Source: JAITMY01 sp031553765 (lineage in GTDB: Bacteria > Bacteroidota > Bacteroidia > Bacteroidales > UBA932). Taken from it: DNA of 64,000 nucleotides. The translations under genes were made by a program, and so were the position numbers. Under the pieces are notes generated by a model. The model was not told the DNA's origin. It was given only the letters and a program-made list of their open reading frames with translations, and did not search any database. The stretch spans positions 372,001 through 436,000 of the forward strand of contig JAVBKY010000003.1 of assembly GCA_031553765.1 (NCBI GenBank), in the 5' to 3' direction. Shown here one piece after another: positions 8,880 through 17,053 of the stretch; the stretch's first letter is position 1; every line of letters starts with the position of its first letter.

Positions 8880-11519
8880 TTATCCGCACTTTGAGTGTCC
8901 GCAGTTCTTGCAGGTTAGGCAGCCTTCTTGGTACACCAAGTCTTCCTGACCGCACTCGCTGCATTTTTGACCTTCGGCAGCCTTAGTTCCATCAGGAATG
9001 TATTGCTTCAGCGCACGCTCTACACCGGCTTTCCACGTGTTAATAGTATCGTTTTCGAAGTGCAAGCCGTCAACAATATTAACCACGTCGGTAATGGGAA
9101 CCCCATTGCGCAACACGCCAGAAATAAAGCGAGCGTAGTTCCAGTACTCCATGTTGAACATGTACGAAATACCGTTGATCATTTGAGGTATACCACGCTT
9201 GTTAATATACTCAAAGTTGTATACACTTTTGGAGGGATCTTTCGGGTCAACATCCTTTATAATCCTACCCTTGTCAACGCTCTTTGGCATCAGCACGTCA
9301 TCATCTCCGGCCATACCGGTAAAGATTTCGTAAGGTTTGTCGTTGTACAAGCCCACAAAGGCAATCCACTCTTCTTTACCGTTTTTGAAACGAATAACAT
9401 CAGTATCAAGTGACGCTGGACGCTTAGTAGGCATCTTCTTATCGGTACCAGCGTTGTTGCTTCCGGCAGCTACCAGCACACCGGTACGCGAGCCATCGCG
9501 ATATACGGTAATACCTTTGCAACCGCTTGCCCATGCGGTTTCATACACCTTAGCCACCATTTCTTCCTTAATATCGTTAGGAAGGTTTACGGTTACGCTA
9601 ATGGAGTGGTCGACCCACTGCTGCATTTGACCCTGCATTTTCACCTTTGCAACCCAATCCACATCGTTTGATGTAGCCTTGTAGTAGGGCGATTTTTGAG
9701 CAATAGCTTCAATAAATTCTTCACTTGCGCCGTCCAAATCCTTGGGATCGTAGCCATTTACTTCAAGCCAGGTAACAAACTTGTGGTGCATCACCAAAAA
9801 CTCCTCAAATGCATCTCCCTTCTCATCTACAAAGGCAACCTTCACGTTCTTATCATTGTGGTTGACCTTACGGCGACGCTTGTAAAAAGGTAGAAATACC
9901 GGCTCAATACCTGAGGTGGTTTGCGACATGATGCTGGTGGTACCCGTGGGAGCAATGGTCAGCATGGCAATGTTACGACGACCGTGCTGCTTCATCTCCT
10001 CATACAAAGCAGGATCGGCTTCGCGAATACGACCAATCATAGGGTTGTTCTCCTCACGCTTGGCGTCGTAAATTTTAAACGCGCCACGCTCCTTAGCCAT
10101 GGTTACCGATGCGCGGTAAGCTTCCACAGCCAACGTTTTTTGTTTATCTACTGCAAAATCAATAGCCTCATCCGAGCCATAGCGCAAGCCCATAGCGGCC
10201 AGCATATCGCCTTCGGCGGTAATACCCAAACCTGTGCGACGACCAAGGATAGCTTTTTCGCGAATCTTTTTCCAAAGATTCTTCTCCACCATCTTAATAT
10301 CGTCCTGCTCGGGGTCTGCTTCAATTTTTTCTATAATGGCATCGATTTTTTCCAACTCCAAGTCAATCACATCGTCCATCAGGCGCATAGCCTTATGTAC
10401 GTGCTGCTTGTAGAGTTCGGTGTTGAATGTTGCTTGTGCTGTAAAGGGATTCTCAACGTAGCCATAAAGGTTAATCGCAATTAAGCGGCAGCTATCGTAG
10501 GGACACAAGGGAATTTCACCACAGGGGTTGGTTGATACTGTGCGGAAACCCAAGTCGGCGTAGCAATCGGGTACTGACTGCTGTATAATGGTATCCCAAA
10601 ACAAGATGCCGGGCTCGGCGCTTTGCCACGCGTTGTGAATAATCTTATCCCATAGCTTACGAGCATCAACTTCGTAGCTGTACTTGGGAGTATCGGAATC
10701 AATGGGATACTTCTGTACGTAAGGCTGACCGCTCTTCACGCACTCCATAAATTCGTTGTCAATTTTTACCGACACGTTAGCGCCTGTTATCTTGCCGCTT
10801 TCCATTTTAGCGTCAATAAACTTTTCGGCATCGGGGTGCTTAATGCTCACGCTCAGCATCAGCGCACCACGACGGCCATCCATAGCCACCTCGCGCGTTG
10901 AGTTTGAGTAACGCTCCATAAAGGGAACTAGTCCCGTTGAGTTAAGCGCGCTATTGAGCACGGGCGTACCGCTGGGGCGAATGTGCGACAGGTCGTGTCC
11001 CACGCCGCCGCGACGCTTCATCAACTGTACCTGCTCTTCATCTATGCGGAAAATACCACCGTATGAATCGGCTGCAGGATTAGTACCAATAACAAAGCAG
11101 TTCGACAACGAAGCCACCTGATATTTGTTGCCCACACCGGTCATAGGACCGCCCTGCGGAATAACATACTTAAAGTGATCGAGCATTTCAAAAATTTCCT
11201 CGGCCGTCATGGGGTTGGCGTACTTCTTTTCAATACGCTCAAACTCACGCGCCAAACGCCAATGCATATCCTCTGGTGTATGCTCGTAAACATTTTCATA
11301 GGAATCCTTCAGGGCATACTTATTCACCCAGTTCTTAGCCGCCATACCATCGCCACCGAAGTATTCGGTAGCATCAGCAATAGCCTCCTCGTGCGTATAA
11401 GTTTTCAAAGCTGCCTTTTCCTTTGGCTCCACCATCACTTTTTCGGCTACGGGTGTCGTTACCTCTTCTTGTTTTGCATTTTTCTCCACGCTCGTTTCGG
11501 CAAAAAGTCCTACATCCAT
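8880..11519 (-). CDS. nrdJ: Adenosylcobalamin-dependent (class II) ribonucleotide reductase
   Basis: Reduces ribonucleotides to deoxyribonucleotides with a B12-generated thiyl radical, usable with or without oxygen. 879 residues. Redox cysteine C141 lies in SLSNCFV, the radical-site motif NPCGEIPL holds N331, C333 and E335, and the second redox cysteine is C344 in YDSCRLIAINL. The phosphate-binding APTGTTS loop appears past the middle. The C-terminus carries a cysteine-rich zinc ribbon (KCSECG...CLTCKNCGHSKCG) typical of long class II enzymes. No class I or III gene is nearby. The leader has a terminator-like hairpin; no B12 box was found. Confidence 0.93.
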   Translation of the reverse strand: MDVGLFAETSVEKNAKQEEVTTPVAEKVMVEPKEKAALKTYTHEEAIADATEYFGGDGMAAKNWVNKYALKDSYENVYEHTPEDMHWRLAREFERIEKKYANPMTAEEIFEMLDHFKYVIPQGGPMTGVGNKYQVASLSNCFVIGTNPAADSYGGIFRIDEEQVQLMKRRGGVGHDLSHIRPSGTPVLNSALNSTGLVPFMERYSNSTREVAMDGRRGALMLSVSIKHPDAEKFIDAKMESGKITGANVSVKIDNEFMECVKSGQPYVQKYPIDSDTPKYSYEVDARKLWDKIIHNAWQSAEPGILFWDTIIQQSVPDCYADLGFRTVSTNPCGEIPLCPYDSCRLIAINLYGYVENPFTAQATFNTELYKQHVHKAMRLMDDVIDLELEKIDAIIEKIEADPEQDDIKMVEKNLWKKIREKAILGRRTGLGITAEGDMLAAMGLRYGSDEAIDFAVDKQKTLAVEAYRASVTMAKERGAFKIYDAKREENNPMIGRIREADPALYEEMKQHGRRNIAMLTIAPTGTTSIMSQTTSGIEPVFLPFYKRRRKVNHNDKNVKVAFVDEKGDAFEEFLVMHHKFVTWLEVNGYDPKDLDGASEEFIEAIAQKSPYYKATSNDVDWVAKVKMQGQMQQWVDHSISVTVNLPNDIKEEMVAKVYETAWASGCKGITVYRDGSRTGVLVAAGSNNAGTDKKMPTKRPASLDTDVIRFKNGKEEWIAFVGLYNDKPYEIFTGMAGDDDVLMPKSVDKGRIIKDVDPKDPSKSVYNFEYINKRGIPQMINGISYMFNMEYWNYARFISGVLRNGVPITDVVNIVDGLHFENDTINTWKAGVERALKQYIPDGTKAAEGQKCSECGQEDLVYQEGCLTCKNCGHSKCG

Positions 11520-11577
11520 GACACTTCCTGGTTTAGTAAAAACTACTCAATATATTGTATATGATAAATATCGGGAT

Positions 11578-11614
11578 AAAAAAGAAACACCCATGAGTAC
11601 GATAAGGGGCGTTT
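11578..11614 (-). promoter_or_regulatory. Terminator-like hairpin in the nrdJ leader
   Basis: On the minus strand AAACGCCC (11614-11607) pairs with GGGTGTTT (11592-11585) across a 14-nt loop, including one G-U pair, followed by C and six T. It lies between the likely promoter (11626-11633) and the nrdJ start, so it may act as an attenuator. No anti-terminator or ligand-binding fold was identified. Confidence 0.4.
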
Positions 11615-11625
11615 TCTTCATGCTA

Positions 11626-11633
11626 CGAAAGTA
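11626..11633 (-). promoter_or_regulatory. Candidate -7 box for nrdJ
   Basis: Minus strand TACTTTCG, seven of eight matches to TAnnTTTG, with a TTTG 16 bp upstream (slightly short of the usual spacing). It implies a leader of about 100 nt. Confidence 0.35.
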
Positions 11634-11870
11634 CATGTTAAAGACCTTTCAAAACGAATTTTGCCATACGCAATTATTAACAAGATATTAAACCGCTCAA
11701 ATTAATCAACTTACAAATTTTACTATGTAACACGAAGTTGAGCAAATTGACGCCTCTGTTGTATGCTACGAAAAAAAAAGACAACTTTGTAGCGTGCAAA
11801 TACACCTTATAAATATAGTGCCAAAATTATTTTTTGATACCATCCGTATCTCCACTGTCAGCGAAAGCGC
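11634..11870. other. AT-rich divergent intergenic region
   Basis: Together with 11520-11633 this is about 350 bp between the divergent nrdJ and LuxR-type genes. Apart from the nrdJ leader hairpin and -7 box I see only AT-rich DNA. GCTACGAAA occurs twice in it (11622-11630 and 11764-11772), a possible shared site of unknown meaning. No gene or riboswitch is visible. Confidence 0.4.
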
Positions 11871-12521
11871 ATGAGCGACGTTCCACCTATTATATTAGCC
11901 GACAAGCAGGAACTCACCCACGATGGATTCTTATACATAATTGAGAAAGAAGTGTATAGAGGTCGCACCCTGGAGGCCTCCTGTAAGAAGGAGCTAGTGC
12001 ACCTGCTGCTACAACACCCCAATGCACCGGTTATACTCGACTATACGCTTTTCGACTTTATGCAGGCGCAGGAGCTGATTAATCTATGCGCGCGCTTTCC
12101 GCAATCACACATCCTGCTTTCCTCATCCGATCTCAGCAGCGCCTTCGTGCGACAGGTAATACCCGCCACAACTAATACAAGCCTTGTGTTTAAAGGCAAC
12201 TCGCGCGAGGCGTTAACCAAGGCACTATACAGCGTGCTGCAAAGTCAGCGCTACCTGTGCACACGCACGCAGGAGCTACTGAAGCTACCCGAGGCGCAGC
12301 ACGAAAATAATCCGCTGACCAAAACCGAGGAGGAGATACTCAAGCTCATTACCCTTGGTAAAAGCAGTAAAGAAATTGCCTGCATCCGTAGCCTAAGTCA
12401 GCACACCGTGGTAACGCACCGCAAAAACATTTTCCGCAAGTTGGAGGTGAACACCGTGTACGAGGCCGCCCGAAAAGCCATGCGCATGGGCTTGATGGAT
12501 GCTGCCGAATATCAAATTTAA
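11871..12521 (+). CDS. LuxR-family response regulator transcription factor
   Basis: 216 residues: an N-terminal receiver-like domain with candidate phosphoacceptor D57 in VILDYT and a switch lysine in LVFKGN (about 107-112), then a LuxR/NarL helix-turn-helix (about 148-213) with LTKTEEEILKLITLGKSSKEIA and HTVVTHRKNIFRKLEV. The acidic pocket is altered, with LADKQE where most receivers have paired acids, so phosphorylation is uncertain. It lies 198 bp upstream of cysK and metY in the same direction. Control of sulfur amino acid genes is a plausible but unproven inference. No histidine kinase is nearby. Confidence 0.85.
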   Translation: MSDVPPIILADKQELTHDGFLYIIEKEVYRGRTLEASCKKELVHLLLQHPNAPVILDYTLFDFMQAQELINLCARFPQSHILLSSSDLSSAFVRQVIPATTNTSLVFKGNSREALTKALYSVLQSQRYLCTRTQELLKLPEAQHENNPLTKTEEEILKLITLGKSSKEIACIRSLSQHTVVTHRKNIFRKLEVNTVYEAARKAMRMGLMDAAEYQI

Positions 12522-12526
12522 GGCTT

Positions 12527-12614
12527 CGTGGGCTGTCATGCTGAGCCTGTCGAAGTATGCGGGGAGGGCTTTTCCACGCCGCACTCCTTCAACAGGCTCA
12601 GGGTAACAACGCAC
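12527..12614. repeat. Inverted-repeat element, family B
   Basis: Arms GTCATGCTGAGCCTGTCGAAG and CTTCAACAGGCTCAGGGTAAC, about 25 bp, around a 31-bp centre. A close copy is at 55531-55618 and a one-arm remnant at 38061-38100. Confidence 0.8.
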
Positions 12615-12718
12615 AAAATAATCCTGTCTAAAACAAAAATACCACGTTTGTGGTATTGCCCACCTTCTTCACTCCCGTTACTTTTGCCCTTGAAAATTAA
12701 CCGTAAAACCTTTACGCC

Positions 12719-13666
12719 ATGAGTAAGATTGCACAAAAGCTAACCGACCTTGTAGGTAACACACCGCTACTTCAACTCAACCAATTTGGGGCAACGCATC
12801 AGGTGCAGGCCACGCTGCTGGCAAAACTCGAGTACTTCAACCCGCTAGGTAGCGTAAAGGACCGCGCAGCGCTTTTTATGGTTGAGGATGCCGAAGCAAA
12901 GGGGCTGCTGAAGCCCGGCGCTACCATTATAGAGCCTACCAGCGGCAACACCGGCGTAGGCTTGGCATTTGTAGCTATAAGCAAAGGATACAAGCTGGTG
13001 CTTACCATGCCCGAAACCATGAGCCTCGAGCGTCGCAACCTACTTAAAGCATTAAGTGCAACGCTGGTGCTTACCCCCGGTGCGGAGGGCATGAGTGGCG
13101 CCATTCGCAAGGCGGAAGAGCTGCAGGAAACCACCCCCGGAAGCATCATACTGCAACAGTTTACCAACCCCGCTAACCCTGTTGCACACAAGCTTACCAC
13201 AGGCGAAGAAATTTGGCGCGACACCGACGGAAAGGTTGATATTTTTGTTGCAGGTGTTGGTACAGGTGGTACTATCAGCGGTGTGGGCGAAGCGCTCAAG
13301 GCACATAATCCTAACGTAAAAATTATTGCCGTAGAGCCCACCGAATCGCCCGTGCTAAGCGGTGGAAAAGCCGGGGCACACAAAATACAAGGCATAGGCG
13401 CGGGCTTTGTCCCCGCTAACTTTCACCCAAAGGTGGTGGATCAAATTATTACCGTGAGCAACGATGACTCCATACGCACGGCACGCGAGCTGGCGCAAAC
13501 CGAAGGGTTGCTCGTAGGCATATCATCAGGAGCTGCAGCCTTTGCCGCCATGAAGCTGGCACGAATGCCCGAGCACGCGGGCAAAACTATAGTAGCACTG
13601 CTCCCCGACACGGGTGAGCGATACCTCTCAACCGTACTGTACGCGTTTGATGAATATCCCTTATAA
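12719..13666 (+). CDS. cysK: Cysteine synthase A (O-acetylserine sulfhydrylase)
   Basis: PLP enzyme making L-cysteine from O-acetylserine and sulfide. 315 residues. Internal aldimine lysine K47 in NPLGSVKDRA, the substrate-binding loop EPTSGNTGVGLA (about 77-88), and the phosphate-binding GVGTGGTISG are all intact. The C-terminus LPDTGERYLST is the family ending. It is followed 91 bp later by metY, so cysteine and homocysteine synthesis share a locus, next to a LuxR-type regulator. CysM is the alternative, but the motifs and context favour CysK. Confidence 0.93.
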   Translation: MSKIAQKLTDLVGNTPLLQLNQFGATHQVQATLLAKLEYFNPLGSVKDRAALFMVEDAEAKGLLKPGATIIEPTSGNTGVGLAFVAISKGYKLVLTMPETMSLERRNLLKALSATLVLTPGAEGMSGAIRKAEELQETTPGSIILQQFTNPANPVAHKLTTGEEIWRDTDGKVDIFVAGVGTGGTISGVGEALKAHNPNVKIIAVEPTESPVLSGGKAGAHKIQGIGAGFVPANFHPKVVDQIITVSNDDSIRTARELAQTEGLLVGISSGAAAFAAMKLARMPEHAGKTIVALLPDTGERYLSTVLYAFDEYPL

Positions 13667-13667
13667 A

Positions 13668-13735
13668 ATTGACAATTGAACAAATGACAATTGACAATTT
13701 ATGTAAATCGTAAATTGTAAAATTGTCAATACAAA
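13668..13735. repeat. GACAATTGACAATT-type repeat (family G)
   Basis: AATTGACAATTGAACAAATGACAATT followed by its imperfect complement (AAATCGTAAATTGTAAAATTGTCAAT) fills the gap between cysK and metY. Confidence 0.55.
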
Positions 13736-13757
13736 ATCTTAAGCATTAATTCTCATT

Positions 13758-15056
13758 ATGAAAAATAATCTCCATTTCGAAACACTACAGGTACACGCAG
13801 GCTTTGAACCCGACCCCGCCACAGGAGCTACCTCCGTGCCCATTTATCTTACCAACGCTTACCAGTTCAACAACAGCAAGCACGCTGCTGATTTATTTGC
13901 GCTAAAGCAATTCGGCAACATATACACGCGCCTGCAAAACCCCACTACCGATGTGTTTGAAAAGCGCATGACAGCTCTTGAAGGCGGCGTGGGTGCGGTG
14001 GCCACCTCATCGGGGCACGCAGCGCAGTTTATTGCCATACAAAACTTGGCAGAAGCGGGCGATAACATTGTAAGCACCTCGTACCTATACGGCGGCACGC
14101 ACAACCAGTTCAAGGTTGCGCTTAAGCGATTAGGCATTACCACTCGCTTTGCACAGGGCGATAGCGTGGACAGCATTGCCTCACTGATTGATGCCAACAC
14201 AAAGGCCATCTACGTAGAAAATATAGGCAACCCTGAGTACAACATTCCCGACTTTGAACCCATTGCGGCGCTGGCAAAAAAGCACGGCATTGCTTTGATA
14301 GTAGACAATACATTTGGTCAAGGCGGTTACATTTGCCGCCCCATTGAGTGGGGTGCTAATGTAGTGTGCCACTCCGCCACCAAGTGGATTGGTGGGCACG
14401 GCAGCGTGATGGGCGGTGTAGTTATTGATGGCGGTAATTTCAACTGGGGCAACGGAAAATACCCTGCCTTCACCGAGCCATCAGAGGGCTATCACGGTCT
14501 CAAATTTTGGGAGGTATTCGGTGAAAATGGACCCTTTGGTAATATAGCCTTCGGCATACGCGCACGCGTAGAGGGCATACGTGACCTCGGTCCCTGCATT
14601 AGCCCGTTCAACTCCTTCCAGCTGATACAGGGACTTGAAACCTTATCGCTACGTGCCGACCGCACCAACGACAACGCGCTGGAGTTAGCTTCTTGGCTCG
14701 AAAAGCACCCGAAAGTGGAGCGCGTGAGCTACCCCGGGCTTAAAAGCAGCAAGTACCACACGCTGGCAAAAAAGTATCTGCGCAACGGCTTCGGCGGCGT
14801 ACTGTCGGTGTTCATTAAAGGCGATGTAAATCAAACTACACAAGCCATCAACAACTTTGAGCTGCTTAACCATGTGGCCAACGTGGGCGATGTAAAGTCC
14901 ATTATTACCCACCCCGCCAACACCACGCACTCGCAGCTAGGCGAGCAGGAGCAAATAGCAGCGGGGGTGCAACCCAATCTTCTTCGTTGCTCGGTGGGTA
15001 TTGAGCATATCAACGACATCAAGGCTGATTGGGAACAAGTTTTGGCGAAACTGTAA
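13758..15056 (+). CDS. metY: O-acetylhomoserine aminocarboxypropyltransferase (sulfhydrylase)
   Basis: PLP enzyme of the Cys/Met metabolism family that makes homocysteine from O-acetylhomoserine and sulfide, giving a direct route to methionine. 432 residues, the longer size typical of MetY rather than MetB/MetC (about 390). PLP lysine K209 in HSATKWIGGHGS; GNIYTRLQNPTTDVFE (53-68) binds the cofactor phosphate of the neighbouring subunit. It is co-directional with cysK and ends at a terminator (15073-15104). A second paralogue is at 55642-56925. Confidence 0.9.
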   Translation: MKNNLHFETLQVHAGFEPDPATGATSVPIYLTNAYQFNNSKHAADLFALKQFGNIYTRLQNPTTDVFEKRMTALEGGVGAVATSSGHAAQFIAIQNLAEAGDNIVSTSYLYGGTHNQFKVALKRLGITTRFAQGDSVDSIASLIDANTKAIYVENIGNPEYNIPDFEPIAALAKKHGIALIVDNTFGQGGYICRPIEWGANVVCHSATKWIGGHGSVMGGVVIDGGNFNWGNGKYPAFTEPSEGYHGLKFWEVFGENGPFGNIAFGIRARVEGIRDLGPCISPFNSFQLIQGLETLSLRADRTNDNALELASWLEKHPKVERVSYPGLKSSKYHTLAKKYLRNGFGGVLSVFIKGDVNQTTQAINNFELLNHVANVGDVKSIITHPANTTHSQLGEQEQIAAGVQPNLLRCSVGIEHINDIKADWEQVLAKL

Positions 15057-15072
15057 ATTCAGATTTCACATG

Positions 15073-15104
15073 AAAGCGGGATAAATATTCACCCCGCTTT
15101 TTTT
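15073..15104 (+). terminator. Rho-independent terminator after metY
   Basis: AAAGCGGG (15073-15080) pairs with CCCGCTTT (15093-15100), then four more T; 16 bp past the metY stop. Confidence 0.8.
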
Positions 15105-15105
15105 G

Positions 15106-15113
15106 TATATTTG
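15106..15113 (+). promoter_or_regulatory. Candidate -7 box after the metY terminator
   Basis: TATATTTG, exact consensus, directly after the terminator tail and 65 bp before the next gene. Confidence 0.4.
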
Positions 15114-15123
15114 CTTAACAAAA

Positions 15124-15157
15124 GACCCTAACAGGGTTTTGAGACCCTGTTAGGGCT
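15124..15157. repeat. Palindrome, family F
   Basis: ACCCTAACAGGG TTTTGAG ACCCTGTTAGGG. The same unit flanks the DUF2867 gene at 33018-33060 and 33531-33572. Confidence 0.8.
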
Positions 15158-15177
15158 TATCCACAAAAATCTGAAAT

Positions 15178-15660
15178 TTGAAATCTGAAATCTTTATAAT
15201 TGTCCTACTCTTCCTTTCTCACAGCAGCTTTGCTCAACCCGATAGCATTGCCCTTGGGGGCGACACCGCACGCCTGGAGGTTAAACAAAAAGTACAGACT
15301 TCCAGTTTACAGGATTTTGACGAATTAATGGTGACCCCGCCGCAAAAATTATATTTGCCCATAAAGCCACAATCCATGCCATTAACGCTCTATAGCCCCG
15401 CATACGGTACTCTGGAGCCTTCGGCAAAAAATAACGGCATAGCACCTGATCAAAATCTCGACAACTTTTACCTCAACTACAACGCCTCTCTCAATCGCAT
15501 GTTTAAGCGTAGCGCAAGTGACAAGGTTTTTTCCATTATGGGTATAGGTGCTACAGCGTTTGTTTGGGGTATGGTAGTTAAACAGGCCATTGAGGGTAAA
15601 CCCAATCCAAATGCAAATCCTCCCAAACAGGAACCAAAGCCTCAAAGAAAGCCGCTATAA
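15178..15660 (+). CDS. Small secreted protein of unknown function
   Basis: 160 residues, no family recognised. The N-terminus (IFIIVLLFLSHSSFAQ) looks like a signal peptide with cleavage after FAQ, a mid-protein hydrophobic stretch IGATAFVWGMVV lies near 122-133, and the C-terminus is rich in proline and lysine. No ATG fits: the only usable start is a TTG at 15178, which lies inside an AAATCTGAAATTTGAAATC-type repeat and encodes Lys-Ser-Glu-Ile before the hydrophobic core. The repeat may have replaced the original start. It is co-directional with the following phosphatase gene, 49 bp away. Role unknown. Confidence 0.6.
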   Translation: MKSEIFIIVLLFLSHSSFAQPDSIALGGDTARLEVKQKVQTSSLQDFDELMVTPPQKLYLPIKPQSMPLTLYSPAYGTLEPSAKNNGIAPDQNLDNFYLNYNASLNRMFKRSASDKVFSIMGIGATAFVWGMVVKQAIEGKPNPNANPPKQEPKPQRKPL

Positions 15661-15709
15661 GTTGATTATATATTAAACTTACAACATATTATCTAAAGTT
15701 TTACTTTAA

Positions 15710-16360
15710 ATGAAAAAACACGCTGCTATCTTTGATCTCGACGGAACCCTTGTAAATTCGCTGGAGGATATTGCCGGCTCCATGAATCGGGTGCTGGCTC
15801 ATTATGGCTACCCCTCTCACTCTTATGATGAGTATAAGTTGCTGGTTGGGGAAGGACTTAAAAATCTCACAGAAAGGTGCCTACCTGAAGGCGCAAGGAG
15901 TGAGGACAACATAGCTCGTTGCTTAGCAATGATGATGAAAGTATACAGTAGCTGCTACGTTGAAAAGTCGCATCTGTACAACGGCATACCCGACTTACTT
16001 GATGAACTATCAAGCAGAAAATTAAAAGTATCTATCCTGTCCAATAAGGCGGATGAACTCACACAACAAATTTGCGGTAAGCTGCTTAACAAATGGAACT
16101 TTGAGTTGATTGTGGGGCATAGCGATCGCTTTCCCCGCAAACCCAATCCCGCATCAGCCTTGTACATAGCGCAAAGCATGAATGTAGAGCCGCAGAACAT
16201 TATTTACATGGGCGATACAGCCATTGACATGAAAACAGCTAACGCTGCCGGAATGTTTGCCGTAGGTGTAACTTGGGGATTTAGAGGAAGGGAGGAGCTA
16301 GCAAGCAACGGAGCAAAGGTGATTATTGATTCACCTATGGAGTTGGTGAGCGCCCTATAG
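15710..16360 (+). CDS. HAD-family phosphatase, phosphoglycolate phosphatase-like
   Basis: 216 residues of the haloacid dehalogenase superfamily, subfamily IA. Catalytic aspartates D9 and D11 in FDLDGTLVNS, motif II serine in SILSNK (about 104-109), motif III lysine in RFPRKPNP, and motif IV GDTAIDMKTANAAG (about 169-182). A helical cap (about 15-85) sits between motifs I and II. The likely substrate is 2-phosphoglycolate or a similar small phosphomonoester; HAD substrates cannot be assigned safely from sequence. No operon partner of related function. Confidence 0.82.
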   Translation: MKKHAAIFDLDGTLVNSLEDIAGSMNRVLAHYGYPSHSYDEYKLLVGEGLKNLTERCLPEGARSEDNIARCLAMMMKVYSSCYVEKSHLYNGIPDLLDELSSRKLKVSILSNKADELTQQICGKLLNKWNFELIVGHSDRFPRKPNPASALYIAQSMNVEPQNIIYMGDTAIDMKTANAAGMFAVGVTWGFRGREELASNGAKVIIDSPMELVSAL

Positions 16361-16393
16361 TTGCAAAGCAAGTTTTGGGGCTTCCCTCTTTTT

Positions 16394-16596
16394 TGTCCCG
16401 CAGGGAGTACACTTTATTAACCGCGGGTAAAGCGAAGCGCAACCCGTGGTCAAAACTAAAGTAGGTACTTTGCGCGCGAAACAGGCTTTTCCCTTGAGCA
16501 AAGATTGTGATTCGCGCGCTGTGCACACATCCGTCCTATACCGTAGGTTGTGCTTCACTCACCTACGGTTATTCAAATTTAGCCCCTGCAGGGCAT
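16394..16596. repeat. Structured inverted-repeat element, family E copy 1 (203 bp)
   Basis: Ends GTCCCGCAGGGAGTA and CAAATTTAGCCCCTGCAGGG are inverted repeats. Inside are three separate hairpins: 16421-16428 with 16442-16449 (CCGCGGGT/ACCCGTGG), 16472-16480 with 16511-16519 (GCGCGCGAA/TTCGCGCGC), and 16540-16548 with 16561-16569 (ACCGTAGGT/ACCTACGGT). The layout is cloverleaf-like. Copy 2 is at 39287-39515. Confidence 0.85.
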
Positions 16597-16639
16597 CAAA
16601 AAATATCATAACTCGATCACGTAACCAATTTACGATACT

Positions 16640-16652
16640 TTACTTAAAGTAA
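16640..16652. promoter_or_regulatory. Palindrome TTACTTAAAGTAA downstream of the TfoX-domain gene
   Basis: Near-perfect 13-bp palindrome, repeated at 17003-17015 upstream of the same gene and preceded in both cases by TTAC-ATAC. Could be an operator or the edge of an inserted segment. Confidence 0.4.
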
Positions 16653-16693
16653 TTATTTAAGCAATAAGACACCCCCTTTAAAACCTTATTACC

Positions 16694-16972
16694 TTACTTC
16701 TTCATGTCGTGTTGCAGCCTACGAAAAAACTCCAGCAATTCCTTTCTTCTTTCCTGAGTTACATCGTGCCAACGAATGCCTTGTACAGCACCTTCAAGCG
16801 CGTATAGCTTGTGAATGCAGCTATCGCCCTCCTCTGTTTCCAAAACCTTCAAACGAGTAAAAACAGCCTCAGTACCTAAGCTACGGAGCTCCTCAGCGGA
16901 ATGGATATCGGCACGCTCAAGCAAGCTGACAAGTACCGGACCAAGGTTAGGAAGAGATTTTAGTGACGTCAT
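16694..16972 (-). CDS. TfoX C-terminal domain protein
   Basis: 92 residues matching the TfoX/Sxy C-terminal domain: LKSLPNLGPVLVSLLERADIHSAEELRSLG is the helix-hairpin-helix-like start of that domain. The N-terminal TfoX domain, found in the competence regulators of Proteobacteria, is absent; stand-alone C-domains are common in Bacteroidota. Role unknown, possibly nucleic-acid or protein binding. It lies downstream of sufD on the same strand, 81 bp away. Copies of TTACTTAAAGTAA flank the gene on both sides. Confidence 0.8.
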   Translation of the reverse strand: MTSLKSLPNLGPVLVSLLERADIHSAEELRSLGTEAVFTRLKVLETEEGDSCIHKLYALEGAVQGIRWHDVTQERRKELLEFFRRLQHDMKK

Positions 16973-17002
16973 AAGTATCGTATTAAATCAAGTTACAATA
17001 CA

Positions 17003-17015
17003 TTACTTAAAGTAA
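17003..17015. promoter_or_regulatory. Palindrome TTACTTAAAGTAA upstream of the TfoX-domain gene
   Basis: Second copy of the 13-bp palindrome, about 30 bp before the ATG on the minus strand, where an operator would be expected. The direct repeat with 16640-16652 extends about 9 bp further on the left. Confidence 0.4.
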
Positions 17016-17053
17016 AAATTGAAGTAAAATCATCTTAGGAAAAGCGGGTATTA

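Noticed and set aside
9921..10484. Open frame opposite nrdJ
   Set aside because: Antisense shadow of a clearly conserved enzyme gene; no independent evidence of coding.
11520..11870. Cobalamin riboswitch upstream of nrdJ
   Set aside because: Expected because the enzyme needs B12, but no B12 box or conserved fold was seen in the 350-bp gap; only the hairpin reported separately.
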